Below are positions 7,560 through 17,367 of a stretch of 64,000 nucleotides of DNA, in pieces; within the stretch, counting starts at the first letter, position 1; every line of letters begins with the position of its first letter. A model generated the notes under the pieces. The model was given only the letters and a program-made list of their open reading frames with translations, was not told where the DNA came from and made no database searches. Made by a program: the position numbers and the translations under genes. Source of the DNA: UBA7672 sp963718145 (lineage in GTDB: Bacteria > Pseudomonadota > Alphaproteobacteria > Caulobacterales > Hyphomonadaceae); the NCBI GenBank assembly GCA_963718145.1, contig CAVQYJ010000001.1, positions 1 to 64,000 of the forward strand, written 5' to 3'.

Positions 7560-8057
7560 GGGCGTGACCCTGACGCGCAAGGACGTGCACACAAAAAATG
7601 GCGTTGTCCGGCTGCGGTTCTTCGGCGAGGCAGGCAAGCGAATTCAAAGGACTGTCGAGGACGCGGCGCTGGGGAAAGCCCTCACCGCCCTGAAGGCGCA
7701 GCCGGGTGACATGCTGTTCACATGGACGGACAAGGATGGACAGAACCGCTGTCTCGGCGCGGACCGGGTCAACGCCGCGTTGCCGCGGCTCAATTGTGGC
7801 GGGGGCGCTGCCGGATGCTGACTGGACGAGCAGGGGGCCGAAGGGACGCCCTCAAGCAGTCGATCAGGTCGAGCGCCAAATTCCCCGCAAATACGCCTAC
7901 GCTGGCCGGGCGAAGCTATGTGCACCCTTTGGTCCAGACTGCATTTGTTGATGACACATTCGACCCGGCCCCCTTGTTCACGGGGCCACAGAGGGCAGGA
8001 TTGACCCGCGGCGAAACCGCACTGCGCCGCATGCTCAAGCGCAAGGCGGAGAGCTAA
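7560..8057 (+). pseudogene. DNA topoisomerase IB remnant
   Basis: Two pieces of a eukaryotic/poxvirus-type topoisomerase IB are left. The first (frame open 7540-7821) reads TRKDVHTKNGVVRLRFFG, then VEDAALGKALTAL and PGDMLFTWTDKDGQNR, the strand-rich part before the catalytic helices. The second, in a different frame (7722-8057), reads FPANTPTLAGRSYVHPLVQT, the C-terminal helix with the catalytic tyrosine in SYVHP. The central KDFRTW-type region and the N-terminal half are missing, so it should be inactive. It sits close to the island boundary, so past insertions may have removed the rest. Confidence 0.65.
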
Positions 8058-8411
8058 TGTTGCTGCACGTTCTAGTCGCAAAGTGTGTGTCGCACGCATC
8101 ACCAGGGGCGATCGTCAACCGCAAGTGTTCGCCGGACCCGTGATGAAGGGTGGAGCCAAGGCCTAGATTCTACTATTATTCCGACTCATGCGTCGGGGAG
8201 TTTGAAGCAGTCCGCCCTCTTCAATTCTGCGCATCGGCGCCGACATCTGAAGAGAGGTGTCCCTTGTCGCACCACCGGGGTAGCGTCGCCGCACCCGCCA
8301 CGTGGCGCCGCGCTCATCCCGCAAGGGTGCAGCCTGCGAGGGAGACCGGGCCGCTCGAATGAGTGACGCTCTGACGTGAATGCACGTGCCTCTTGTTTTC
8401 AGGGAGCTACG
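8058..8411. other. Intergenic region upstream of prkA
   Basis: About 350 bp with no supportable gene. The rightward open frames here lack ribosome-binding sites and family features. It ends in AGGGAGC, the ribosome-binding site of prkA, and must contain that operon's promoter. I could not place a consensus promoter; no GGAAC-N17-CGTT match was seen. Confidence 0.4.
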
Positions 8412-10352
8412 ATGTCGCGCGATCTATTCGACAGCTACACCAAGGCCTTCGAGTCACGTCGCGAGACGTTGATGACGATCGCCGAATACCTAGAGGGCTG
8501 CCGCAAGGATCCGCTGATGTATGCGGGCCCGCACGAGCGCCTCCTTGCCGCGATCGGCGAGCCGGAGATGATCGACACGTCGCGGGACTCGCGGCTGGGG
8601 CGCATCCACTCCAACCGGACGATCCGCATCTATCCAGTGTTCTCGGAATTCTACGGCATGGAGGAGACGATCGAGCGGATCGTCGCCTTCTTCCGGCAAG
8701 CGGCGCAGGGCCTCGAGGAGCGCAAGCAGATCCTCTACCTGCTGGGCCCGGTCGGCGGCGGCAAGTCGTCGCTGGCGGAGCGCATCAAGGCGCTGATCGA
8801 GGACCAGCCGATCTATGTGCTGAAAGCCGGCAATGATCTCTCGCCGGTGTTCGAGAGCCCGCTGGCTCTGTTCGATCCGGATGTCCAGGCCGAGCAGCTG
8901 CAGCGCGACTACAACATCCCGCGGCGGCGCCTCACCGGCTTGATGAGCCCGTGGGCGCTGAAGCGGCTCGACGAGTTCGGCGGGGACATCACCAAGTTCC
9001 GCGTCGCCAAGATCAAGCCGAGCCGGCTGCGCCAGATCGCGGTCGCAAAGACAGAGCCGGGCGACGAGAACAACCAGGACATCTCCTCGCTGGTCGGCAA
9101 GGTCGATATCCGCAAGCTGGAAATGCATTCGCAGAACGACCCGGACGCCTATTCGTATTCGGGCGGCCTGAACCGAGCGAACCAGGGCGTCCTGGAGTTC
9201 GTCGAGATGTTCAAGGCGCCGATCAAGATGCTCCACCCGCTGCTCACCGCGACGCAGGAGGGCAATTATGTCGGCTCGGAGAATATCGGCGCGATCCCGT
9301 TCACCGGCATCGTGATGGCCCACTCGAACGAGGCCGAATGGCGCACGTTCAAGAACAACAAGTCGAACGAAGCCTTCATCGACCGGATCTATGTGATCAA
9401 GGTGCCGTACGTCCTGCGCGTGACGGAAGAGACCAAGATCTACGACAAGCTGGTGCGCACCTCGGAGCTGGCGGCGGCGCCGCTGGCCCCGGGAACGCTG
9501 GAGATGATGGCGCGGTTCTCGGTGCTGTCACGCCTCAAGCCGCACGAGAACTCCAACCTGTTCGCCAAGATGCGCGTCTATGACGGGGAAAGCCTGAAAG
9601 AGGTCGACCCCAAGGCGCGGACGCTGCAGGAATACAAGGACGCGGCCGGCGTCGACGAGGGCATGGAGGGGATATCGACCCGCTTCGCCTTCAAGGCGCT
9701 GTCAGCCACGTTCAACCACGACACCGAGGAAGTCGCGGCCGATCCGGTTCATCTCATGTATGTGCTGGAGCAGGCGATCAAGCGCGAGCAATACCCGGAC
9801 GACACCGAGGGTTCGTACCTCGAATTCATCAAGGCTGATCTCGCGCCGCGCTATGCGGAGTTCATCGGCCACGAAATCCAGAAAGCGTATCTGGAGAGCT
9901 ATCACGACTACGGCCAGAACCTGTTCGACCGCTATGTCGACTATGCCGATGCGTGGATCGAGGACCAGGACTTCAAGGATCCCGACACGGGCCAGATGCT
10001 CGACCGGGAGCTGCTCAATCAGGAGCTGTCGAAGATCGAGAAGCCGGCGGGCATCGCCAACCCCAAGGACTTCCGCAACGAGGTGGTGAAGTTCACGCTG
10101 CGGGCGCGGGCCAACAACAAGGGCCGCAATCCTTCATGGACCAGCTATGAGAAAATCCGGGAGGTGATCGAGCGGCGGATGTTCAGCCAGGTCGAGGACC
10201 TGCTGCCGGTGATTTCGTTCGGGTCGAAGAAGGACAGCGAGAGCGAGAAGAAGCACGACGAGTTCGTACAGCGCATGGTGGAGCGGGGCTACACCGAGCG
10301 GCAGGTTCGCCGCCTGGTGGAGTGGTACATGCGAGTGAAGCAGGCCAGCTAG
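8412..10352 (+). CDS. prkA: PrkA-type serine protein kinase (YeaG)
   Basis: A protein of 646 residues of the PrkA/YeaG family, AAA-like kinases active in starvation and stress. The N-terminal AAA domain has Walker A GPVGGGKSSL near residues 111-121. The middle holds the conserved FTGIVMAHSNEAEW and DRIYVIKVPYVLRVTEE. The C-terminal PrkA kinase part includes ARANNKGRNPSWTSYEKIRE and ends RMVERGYTERQVRRLVEWYM. ATG 8412 follows AGGGAGC; an in-frame ATG 12 codons upstream lacks a site. It leads the conserved three-gene operon prkA-yeaH-spoVR. Confidence 0.95.
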   Translation: MSRDLFDSYTKAFESRRETLMTIAEYLEGCRKDPLMYAGPHERLLAAIGEPEMIDTSRDSRLGRIHSNRTIRIYPVFSEFYGMEETIERIVAFFRQAAQGLEERKQILYLLGPVGGGKSSLAERIKALIEDQPIYVLKAGNDLSPVFESPLALFDPDVQAEQLQRDYNIPRRRLTGLMSPWALKRLDEFGGDITKFRVAKIKPSRLRQIAVAKTEPGDENNQDISSLVGKVDIRKLEMHSQNDPDAYSYSGGLNRANQGVLEFVEMFKAPIKMLHPLLTATQEGNYVGSENIGAIPFTGIVMAHSNEAEWRTFKNNKSNEAFIDRIYVIKVPYVLRVTEETKIYDKLVRTSELAAAPLAPGTLEMMARFSVLSRLKPHENSNLFAKMRVYDGESLKEVDPKARTLQEYKDAAGVDEGMEGISTRFAFKALSATFNHDTEEVAADPVHLMYVLEQAIKREQYPDDTEGSYLEFIKADLAPRYAEFIGHEIQKAYLESYHDYGQNLFDRYVDYADAWIEDQDFKDPDTGQMLDRELLNQELSKIEKPAGIANPKDFRNEVVKFTLRARANNKGRNPSWTSYEKIREVIERRMFSQVEDLLPVISFGSKKDSESEKKHDEFVQRMVERGYTERQVRRLVEWYMRVKQAS

Positions 10353-10382
10353 GCTTTCTGGCGCAGCTATGTGGACTCCTCG

Positions 10383-11666
10383 ATGAACATCATCGACCGA
10401 CGGCGTGAAGGGGGCAAATCGCTGGCGAACCGCCAGCGATTCATAAGGCGCGCGCGCGCCCTTGTCCGGCGGGCGGTGCGCGAGGCTTCGGCCAAGCGCT
10501 CGATCAAGGATATCGAAAAGGGCGGAGACATTGTCGTTCCGGCCGACGGCGTGCGCGAGCCTGTGCTCCGCCGCGGGCCGATTGGCGGCAGTCGCGAATA
10601 CGTGTTGCCGGGCAACAAAAAGTACATCCAGGGCGACACGATCGCGCGGCCCGAGGACGAGGAGGGCGGCTCGGGCGCTTCGGACGGCGGCGAAGGCGAG
10701 GATGATTTCCGCTTTGCGCTGTCAGACGAGGAATTCCTCGACCTGTTCCTCGAAGACCTGGAGCTTCCCGATCTCGCCAAGCGGCAGGTGATGGGCGTGG
10801 AAGAGACGCAGCCGGTGCGGGCGGGCTATCGCTCGTCAGGTCCGCCGGCGTCTCTGTCCGTGGTGCGCACGATGCGCAATTCGCTGTCGCGGCGCATGGC
10901 GCTGGGGCGGCCGAAGCCGGAAGAGGTCGCGGCGCTGGAAGCCGAAATCGTGAGGCTGGACGACGAGGGTGGACGTGACGAGGACGTGAAGGCGAAGCGC
11001 GAAGAACTGGCGCGCAAGCTGAAGAAGATGCGGCTGGTGCCGTTCATTGATCCATTTGACGTGCGCTATCGCCGCTATGATCAGGTACCCAAGCCCGTCG
11101 CGCGTGCGGTGATGTTCTGCCTGATGGACGTCTCTGGCTCGATGGACGAGCACATGAAGGACCTCGCGAAGAGGTTTTACTCGCTGCTCTACCTGTTCCT
11201 GAAGCGGCGCTACAAGCGCGTGGACGTGGTGTTCATCCGCCATACGCACGAGGCCAAGGAAGTGGACGAGGACACGTTCTTCCACAGCCGCGAGTCCGGC
11301 GGCACGGTGGTCTCGACGGCTCTTGAGGAAATGGCGCGCGTCATCCAGGACCGCTTTCCGGCGACACAGTGGAACATCTATGCGGCGCAGGCCTCCGACG
11401 GCGACAACCTGCCCATGGACAATTCCAACACGATCAATCTGCTCAAGACGGCGATCCTGCCGCTGTGCCAGTATTACGCCTATCTCGAGGTCGGGCATGC
11501 CAAGGATGACTCGGGCGGCGAGGCGTCGTCGCTGTGGCGGGCCTACGAACTGGTGGCCGGGAGCGACGAGCGGATGGCGATGCGCAAGGTGAGCCATCGC
11601 CGCGACATCTATCCGGTGTTCCGCGAGCTCTTCGAGAAGTCAGATGCGAAGGCGGCGTTCCGATGA
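10383..11666 (+). CDS. yeaH: YeaH/DUF444 von Willebrand A-like protein
   Basis: A protein of 427 residues of the YeaH/YhbH (DUF444) family, partner of PrkA. The N-terminus NIIDRRREGGKSLANRQRF matches the family start, so I prefer ATG 10383 over the in-frame GTG 10371; neither has a good ribosome-binding site. An acidic, glycine-rich linker follows near residues 95-115. The von Willebrand A-like fold begins near residue 248 with MDVSGSMDEH (a MIDAS-like DxSxS) and continues through FIRHTHEAKEVDE and AAQASDGDN. Its stop overlaps the spoVR start (ATGA), so the two are probably translationally coupled. Confidence 0.92.
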   Translation: MNIIDRRREGGKSLANRQRFIRRARALVRRAVREASAKRSIKDIEKGGDIVVPADGVREPVLRRGPIGGSREYVLPGNKKYIQGDTIARPEDEEGGSGASDGGEGEDDFRFALSDEEFLDLFLEDLELPDLAKRQVMGVEETQPVRAGYRSSGPPASLSVVRTMRNSLSRRMALGRPKPEEVAALEAEIVRLDDEGGRDEDVKAKREELARKLKKMRLVPFIDPFDVRYRRYDQVPKPVARAVMFCLMDVSGSMDEHMKDLAKRFYSLLYLFLKRRYKRVDVVFIRHTHEAKEVDEDTFFHSRESGGTVVSTALEEMARVIQDRFPATQWNIYAAQASDGDNLPMDNSNTINLLKTAILPLCQYYAYLEVGHAKDDSGGEASSLWRAYELVAGSDERMAMRKVSHRRDIYPVFRELFEKSDAKAAFR

Positions 11667-13258
11667 GCGATGCACCCACGGCCCCGCGCAAATCGAAATC
11701 GCGTATCATTGCGGCGACGCCGGAACAGCAGGCGGCGCTGCTGTACCAGGGGCCGGACTGGAACTTCGACATTCTCGGTCGCATCTTCGACGCAGTACGC
11801 GACGTGGGCGAGGGCGAGATGGGGCTCGACACCTATCGCACGCAGATCGAGGTGATCACGTCGGAGCAGATGCTGGATGCGTATTCCAGCGTCGGCATGC
11901 CGCTGTTCTACAAGCACTGGAGCTTTGGCAAGGATTTCGCGCGCAACGAGGCGCTGTACCGGAAGGGCTGGCAGGGGCTTGCCTACGAGATCGTCATCAA
12001 TTCCGACCCGTGCATCTGCTACATCATGGAGGAGAACTCCGCGACGATGCAGACGCTGGTGCTGGCGCACGCTGCGATGGGGCACAACCACTTCTTCAAG
12101 AACAACTACGTGTTCAAGCAGTGGACCGACGCGAGCGGCATCGCGGACTATCTCTCCTTCGCCAAGAGCTTCATCGCCAAGTGCGAGGAGCGGTATGGCA
12201 TCGAGGCGGTGGAGCGGCTGGTCGACGCAGCGCACGCTCTGCAGAGCCATGGCATCCACCGCTATCCGGGCAAGCGCTCGATGGATCTTCGCTCGGAGGA
12301 GCGGCGCGAGCAGGAACGCCGGGCGCATGGCGAGGCGCTGTTCAACGACCTGTGGCGCACCGTGCCCCAGGGAAAAGGCAAGAAGGCGTCGAAGAAGAAG
12401 ACCGACGAGGATCGGCGCCGGGCCATCCTGAAGTTGCCGGAGGAGAACATCCTCTACTTCCTCGAGAAGACCGCTCCGCGTCTCGCCGGCTGGCAGCGCG
12501 AGATCCTGCGCATCGTTCGCCTGATTGCGCAGTACTTCTACCCGCAGCGCCAGACCAAGATGATGAACGAAGGCTGCGCCTGCTTCACCCATCACCGCAT
12601 CATGTCCCGACTTCATGAGAAGGGTCAGATCGACGACGGCGCATTCCTCGAATTCCTGCACTCGCACACCAGCGTGGTGATGCAGCCTGATTTCGATGAC
12701 CGGCGCTTCTCGGGCATCAACCCCTACGCGCTCGGCTTTGCGATGATGCAGGACATCGAGCGCATCGCCCTGACGCCGACGGACGAGGACCGCTTGTGGT
12801 TCCCTGACATCGCCGGCAATGGCGACGCCTATGGCACGCTGCGCGAGGTGTGGGCGAATTTCCGCGACGAGAGCGTGATCTCGCAATACCTGTCGCCGCA
12901 TGTGATCCGGAAGATGGGTCTCTTCCAGCTGGTCGATGACCATGACGAGGAAGAGATGGAGGTCGCCGCCATACATGACGAGCGCGGCTATCGCGAAGTG
13001 CGCCGGGCGCTGGCGCGGCAGTACGACATGGGCCGGCGCGACCCCGACATCCAGGTGATCGACGTGGACCTGACGGGCGACCGCAGGCTGGAGCTCAAGC
13101 ACAATGTGCTCGACGGCGTGACGCTGGAGGAGAAGGACGCGGACCGCGTGCTGCAGCACCTGGCCGACCTGTGGGGCTATGAGGTGCGGCTGGTCGAGAG
13201 CGACGACGAGACGGTCTATGCCGAGCACAAGGCGGAGCCGATGAGGCCGTTTGCCTGA
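11663..13258 (+). CDS. spoVR: SpoVR family protein
   Basis: A protein of 531 residues of the SpoVR/YcgB family, found outside spore formers as the third gene of the prkA-yeaH-spoVR stress operon. Its biochemical role is unknown. Typical stretches are GPDWNFDILGRIFDAVRD, YSSVGMPLFYKHWSFGKDF, INSDPCICYIMEENS, HAAMGHNHFFKNNY, and the second conserved half around MMNEGCACFTHHRIM. Histidines and cysteines in these segments could bind metal. Start ATG 11663 overlaps the yeaH stop. Length and neighbours fit the family well. Confidence 0.93.
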   Translation: MSDAPTAPRKSKSRIIAATPEQQAALLYQGPDWNFDILGRIFDAVRDVGEGEMGLDTYRTQIEVITSEQMLDAYSSVGMPLFYKHWSFGKDFARNEALYRKGWQGLAYEIVINSDPCICYIMEENSATMQTLVLAHAAMGHNHFFKNNYVFKQWTDASGIADYLSFAKSFIAKCEERYGIEAVERLVDAAHALQSHGIHRYPGKRSMDLRSEERREQERRAHGEALFNDLWRTVPQGKGKKASKKKTDEDRRRAILKLPEENILYFLEKTAPRLAGWQREILRIVRLIAQYFYPQRQTKMMNEGCACFTHHRIMSRLHEKGQIDDGAFLEFLHSHTSVVMQPDFDDRRFSGINPYALGFAMMQDIERIALTPTDEDRLWFPDIAGNGDAYGTLREVWANFRDESVISQYLSPHVIRKMGLFQLVDDHDEEEMEVAAIHDERGYREVRRALARQYDMGRRDPDIQVIDVDLTGDRRLELKHNVLDGVTLEEKDADRVLQHLADLWGYEVRLVESDDETVYAEHKAEPMRPFA

Positions 13259-13453
13259 ACTGATTCCCCGTCCCTTTGGGATTGCCCAGCATCGCCAGGC
13301 TCGCGCAGACAGCGAACACTCCCGCTCTTGTGAGCAGGTGCACAACAAGAACCGGGTTCCATCCGGCTTTCCATCTCCCAAAATCAGGCGCTAAGCTTGA
13401 CGCAAACGTCCGGTCAGCGGGTTGGCGCGAGAGCCGTACACAGGGAGGAGAGA

Positions 13454-16240
13454 ATGCCTGCAACGATCGCCCGATGGGCGTTTGCGGCCTTGTATCTGGT
13501 CATTGCGGTGGTTGCGGCGTGGGGCGGGTTTGTCGCCGTGAATCCGCCGGCTGGCCCGAACGGGATCGCGCCGCCGGTCAACCCGGCGATGACCATGACG
13601 GCGGTGTTCTACGCCCTTACCGCGATCGGCTTCCTGGGCGCGGCGGCGTTTGCCGTCATGCGGACGCTCAGGAAGGACCCGATGAGCCTGGTCACAGGCC
13701 TCAACGCGGCTTTTGCGGCGGCGCTGTCGGCGATCGCCGTTTACCTGATCTGGCTGGGCGGAACGCTCATCAGCCTTGGGGGGAGCTGGTATTACCTGGT
13801 CGCGGGTCTGGCCCTGCTGGCGGTCGCAGTCCTGATCGTGATGCGCAATCCACGCGCGCCTCTGGTCTATGCCGGCATCCTCGCCGTGACGGTGCTCTGG
13901 TCGGTGTTCGAGGTCGGGCTCGATTTCGTGCAGCTCCTGCCGCGCCTGGCTGCGTGGATCGTCGTTGGCCTGTGGTTCCTGACGCCGTGGTACCGCAATG
14001 GAATGCGGCCTTCGGTCGAGGCGGCGCCGCCGCGCGGATCGCGCTGGGTGGGCTTCGCCCAGATCGCTGGCGTGCTGCTGCTCGCGCTGGCGGGCCTGCA
14101 GGGCTATTCGGTCGTCGAGGGGACGAAGAATGCCGATCCGCCGTCGGCGCAGGTCAATGACTGGCGCTTCTATGGCGGCGTGGCGGGCGGGCAGCGCTTC
14201 GCCTCGATCGACCAGATCAATCTCGATAATGTCGGCAAGCTGCAGAAGGCGTGGGAATTCCGCACCGGCGTCGCCTATGACTACAAGAACACGCCGCTGA
14301 TGGTGAACGACCTCGTCTACACCTGCACGGCGGGCAATACGCTGATCGCCATCGAGGCCGACACCGGCAAGGAGCGCTGGCGCTATGACACGCGCACCAA
14401 GGCCGGCGGCGGGGAGGATCTCTCCCGCGCATCCACCTTCGCGCGCACCTGCCGCGGCCTCGGCTATCACGAAGCGCCGGCGGACTATGCCGGCGAGTGC
14501 CCCAAGCGCATCATCACCGGCACGACCAACGCCGAGCTGATCGCGGTCGATGCGATGACCGGTTCGCCATGCCGCAGCTTCGGCTTCGACGGGCGGGTGA
14601 ACCTGCGCTCCGGCATGGGGCCGCACGCGCCGGCGCTCTATTTCGTGACGTCCACGCCGACAGTAGCGCGGGACAATGTGGTGGTTGGCGGATGGGTGGC
14701 CGACACCCAGCAGCTTGGCATGCCTTCGGGCGTCATCCGCGCCTACAACGCCATGACCGGGCAGTTCGCCTGGGCATGGGACATGGGCAATCCGGGCTAT
14801 CACGGCCTGCCGGACGAGGGCGGCGAGTTCACCCGCGGCACGCCCAACTCCTGGTCGAACATGAGCTATGACCCAGAGCTGAACTACGTCTTCGCGCCGA
14901 TGGGCAATTCGTCTCCCGACTATTTCGACGGCGAACTGCGCACGGAGTTCGCGGAGAAATACGCCAGCGCCACCGTGGCGATCGATGCGGCGACGGGCGA
15001 GGCGAAGTGGTCCTACCAGACCGTGCACCGCGACATCTGGGACTGGGACGTTCCCTCTCAGCCTGTGCTGGTCAACATCCGCAAGGATGGTCAGGGCGAG
15101 TTGATCCCCGCTGTCGCCCAGCCGACCAAGCGCGGCGAAATCTTCCTGCTCGACCGGCGCACCGGGGTTCCGATCTACGACATCCCGGAGCTGCCCGTTC
15201 CGCAGAAGCCGGAAGTGGGAGAGACCGTCACGGCGACGCAGCCCTTCTCGCCGCTGCCGCACTTCCGCGCCGACCGGAACGAGGACAACATGTGGGGCAT
15301 GACCCCGCTGGACCAGCTCTGGTGCCGCGTCGAGTTCAAGAAGATGCGGTATGAGGGCCACTTCACGCCGCCCATGCGCGGCGGCGGCGGACCCGGCGAG
15401 AGCAAGGCGAGCTGGGGCGGTACGTTCCAGTATCCGGGCAATGCCGGCGGCTTCAACTGGGGCTCCGTCTCGGTGGACGCCGACAACGGACTGTTGATCG
15501 GGGCGCCCATGCTGATGGGCAACCGGATCGTGCTGCGCAGCCTTGAGGATCGCGCCGAGCAGGCGGCTGAGCGGCGCGCACGCGCCGAGGCGGCGGCCGC
15601 CCGCGCTGGGCAGGCAGGTGGTCCAGGTGGTCCGGGCGCAGGTCCGGGGGGACCGGGTGGCGGCGGCGGCTTCGGCGGCCCTCCGTCGCGCGATCCGCGG
15701 TTCGCTCCCGAGCGCGTGAGCTATACGGCGGGCACGTCGCCGTTCATGTCTGACTGGAAGCTTCCGCTTCCGTTCATGAATGTCGGGACTGACCTGCCGT
15801 GCTTTGCGCCGCCCTATGGCGAGATCGGCGTGATCGACCTCAACACCAAGAAGCTGCTGTGGAAGCGGCCCATCGGGTCGATGCGTGACAGCGGGCCGTT
15901 CGGCATCGCGTCGGGACTGCCCCTCATGGTCGGCACGCCGGTCCAGGGAGCGTCAGTCACGACACGCGGCGGGCTGGTGTTCCATGGCGGCGCGATGGAC
16001 GCGACCTTCCGCGCGTTCGACGTCCGCACCGGCAAGGTGAAGTGGGAGGCCAGGCTTCCGGGCAGCGCCCACGCCTCGCCGATGAGCTACATGACTTCGC
16101 AGGGCAAGCAGTATGTGCTGATCACCGTGCCGAACCCGAGCTGGCGCTATCCACGCCCCAGCGCCGGCGAGGCGGACGGCCCATCGGACGATCGCGGCGG
16201 ATACGTGATCGCCTATGCACTGCCGGACGGCGTGAAGTAG
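13454..16240 (+). CDS. gcd: Membrane-bound PQQ-dependent glucose dehydrogenase
   Basis: Quinoprotein that oxidises glucose (or a related sugar) to the lactone in the periplasm and passes electrons to ubiquinone. ATG 13454 follows GGGAGGAGA. Residues 1-215 hold about five membrane segments, as in Gcd; the rest is the eight-bladed quinoprotein domain (DWRFYGGVAGGQRFA, NTPLMVNDLVYTCTA). Asp in DWDVPSQP near residue 529 and Lys in TKRGEIFLLDRRTG near 557 match active-site positions of the family. At 928 residues it is longer than the usual ~800. The excess includes a low-complexity Ala/Arg- then Gly/Pro-rich insert near residues 700-755. No PQQ synthesis genes are in the window. Confidence 0.9.
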   Translation: MPATIARWAFAALYLVIAVVAAWGGFVAVNPPAGPNGIAPPVNPAMTMTAVFYALTAIGFLGAAAFAVMRTLRKDPMSLVTGLNAAFAAALSAIAVYLIWLGGTLISLGGSWYYLVAGLALLAVAVLIVMRNPRAPLVYAGILAVTVLWSVFEVGLDFVQLLPRLAAWIVVGLWFLTPWYRNGMRPSVEAAPPRGSRWVGFAQIAGVLLLALAGLQGYSVVEGTKNADPPSAQVNDWRFYGGVAGGQRFASIDQINLDNVGKLQKAWEFRTGVAYDYKNTPLMVNDLVYTCTAGNTLIAIEADTGKERWRYDTRTKAGGGEDLSRASTFARTCRGLGYHEAPADYAGECPKRIITGTTNAELIAVDAMTGSPCRSFGFDGRVNLRSGMGPHAPALYFVTSTPTVARDNVVVGGWVADTQQLGMPSGVIRAYNAMTGQFAWAWDMGNPGYHGLPDEGGEFTRGTPNSWSNMSYDPELNYVFAPMGNSSPDYFDGELRTEFAEKYASATVAIDAATGEAKWSYQTVHRDIWDWDVPSQPVLVNIRKDGQGELIPAVAQPTKRGEIFLLDRRTGVPIYDIPELPVPQKPEVGETVTATQPFSPLPHFRADRNEDNMWGMTPLDQLWCRVEFKKMRYEGHFTPPMRGGGGPGESKASWGGTFQYPGNAGGFNWGSVSVDADNGLLIGAPMLMGNRIVLRSLEDRAEQAAERRARAEAAAARAGQAGGPGGPGAGPGGPGGGGGFGGPPSRDPRFAPERVSYTAGTSPFMSDWKLPLPFMNVGTDLPCFAPPYGEIGVIDLNTKKLLWKRPIGSMRDSGPFGIASGLPLMVGTPVQGASVTTRGGLVFHGGAMDATFRAFDVRTGKVKWEARLPGSAHASPMSYMTSQGKQYVLITVPNPSWRYPRPSAGEADGPSDDRGGYVIAYALPDGVK

Positions 16241-16260
16241 GCGGCAGCCAAAAACGAAAG

Positions 16261-16285
16261 AGGCCCGGAGCGATGCTCCGGGCCT
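16261..16285. terminator. Bidirectional rho-independent terminator
   Basis: AGGCCCGGAGC, loop GAT, GCTCCGGGCCT forms a perfect 11-bp stem. It is flanked by AAAAACGAAAG on the left and TCTTCGTTT on the right, so it can end transcription of gcd from the left and of rpmG from the right. Confidence 0.85.
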
Positions 16286-16311
16286 TCTTCGTTTCAGGCA
16301 AGGGCGAAGAT

Positions 16312-16479
16312 CTACTTGATCTTGCCTTCCTTGAAATCGACGTGCTTGCGCACGACCGGATCGTACTTCTTCAGCACGAGCTTCTCCGTCTGGGTGCGCG
16401 GGTTCTTCTTGGTGACATAGAAGAAGCCGGTGTCGGCCGACGAGTTGAGACGGATCTTGATGCTGGTCGGCTTGGCCAT
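16312..16479 (-). CDS. rpmG: 50S ribosomal protein L33
   Basis: A protein of 55 residues matching proteobacterial L33: MAKPTSIKIRLNSSADTGFF, YVTKKNPRTQTEKLVLKKYD and VRKHVDFKEGKIK. It is the cysteine-free type, lacking the CxxC zinc pairs of other L33 variants. The start is set by the family N-terminus MAKP; the open frame extends 22 codons upstream. It stands alone, leftward, ending at the shared terminator at 16261-16285. Confidence 0.95.
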   Translation of the reverse strand: MAKPTSIKIRLNSSADTGFFYVTKKNPRTQTEKLVLKKYDPVVRKHVDFKEGKIK

Positions 16480-16584
16480 GTGGGCGGTTCCGGCGGTCTG
16501 GAAAATTGGAAGCGTGCTTAGACAGGGCCAAGGGCGCCGAGTCAAGCATTCGGCTCAAGTATTTGAAACTATGGGAGTTTCTGG

Positions 16585-17367
16585 TTAGCCAATGCGCTCG
16601 CGAACGTGTCCGGATTCCGCCCAGTAGAGGTAGAACGGCCTGGCTGCTTCCTGGCGCACGAGCCGCGCTTCAACCTCCGAGATGACGAAGCGGGTGACGT
16701 TGGGCAGGTCGAGTTCTGCGACCTCGGGCAGGGTGAACCAGCGCAGGTCGTTGAGTTCACGGCCATCCATGGGCGGGCGATCGTCGATGAGGGCGTCGGC
16801 GGCGTCAGCCATGAAGAAGCGGGCGTCGAAGCGCTTGTGGCGCATCGGCGGCGTGATCGCACGGCCGATGAAGGAGAAGCCTTCGAGGCAAGGCGCCGCA
16901 CCCTGCGCATAGTAGTCCGTCCAGGACGGCGGCGTGTCGCTGAAGGGGCCGGAAGATTTGCCGACGATGAGGCCGGTCTCCTCGAACATTTCCCTGATCG
17001 ACGTAAGCGGGAAGGCGCGGGTGGCGCGGGTGTTCTTGAAGCGCAGCTGCTGGTCGATCTCGTCGCGCAGCTCGCTCACCGAAGGCGCGCCGGCGTCCTC
17101 GTCATCGACCCGGCCGCCGGGGAAGACATACTTGTTCGGCATGAAATCGTGTCCGGCGCTGCGGCATCCCATGAGGATGCGCGGGCCGTCAGGCGTCGTG
17201 CGGTAGAGGATCAGCGTGGCGGCGTCGCGCGGGACGGGCGGCTCGCCGCCGATGGCGGCGGCTTCGGCGCGGATGGCGTCGGGCTCGCCGAGCGGGTCCT
17301 TCTGCGCCGCAGCCTTGGCGGCGGCGACCTGCGCGGGATCATCATCGGGGTCGAAGGGTCTGGTCAT
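16585..17367 (-). CDS. Nudix hydrolase (NUDT7/NUDT19-like)
   Basis: A protein of 260 residues with a Nudix fold that hydrolyses nucleoside diphosphates linked to another moiety. KYVFPGGRVDDED begins the Nudix box and SIREMFEETGLIVG carries its REx2EExG glutamates. The stretch between them is about 30 residues longer than in simple Nudix enzymes, as in the NUDT7/NUDT19 (CoA-type) group, so the substrate may be a CoA derivative; that is inference. The start ATG overlaps the rnr stop by 4 bp, making it the third gene of topA-rnr-nudix. Confidence 0.85.
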   Translation of the reverse strand: MTRPFDPDDDPAQVAAAKAAAQKDPLGEPDAIRAEAAAIGGEPPVPRDAATLILYRTTPDGPRILMGCRSAGHDFMPNKYVFPGGRVDDEDAGAPSVSELRDEIDQQLRFKNTRATRAFPLTSIREMFEETGLIVGKSSGPFSDTPPSWTDYYAQGAAPCLEGFSFIGRAITPPMRHKRFDARFFMADAADALIDDRPPMDGRELNDLRWFTLPEVAELDLPNVTRFVISEVEARLVRQEAARPFYLYWAESGHVRERIG

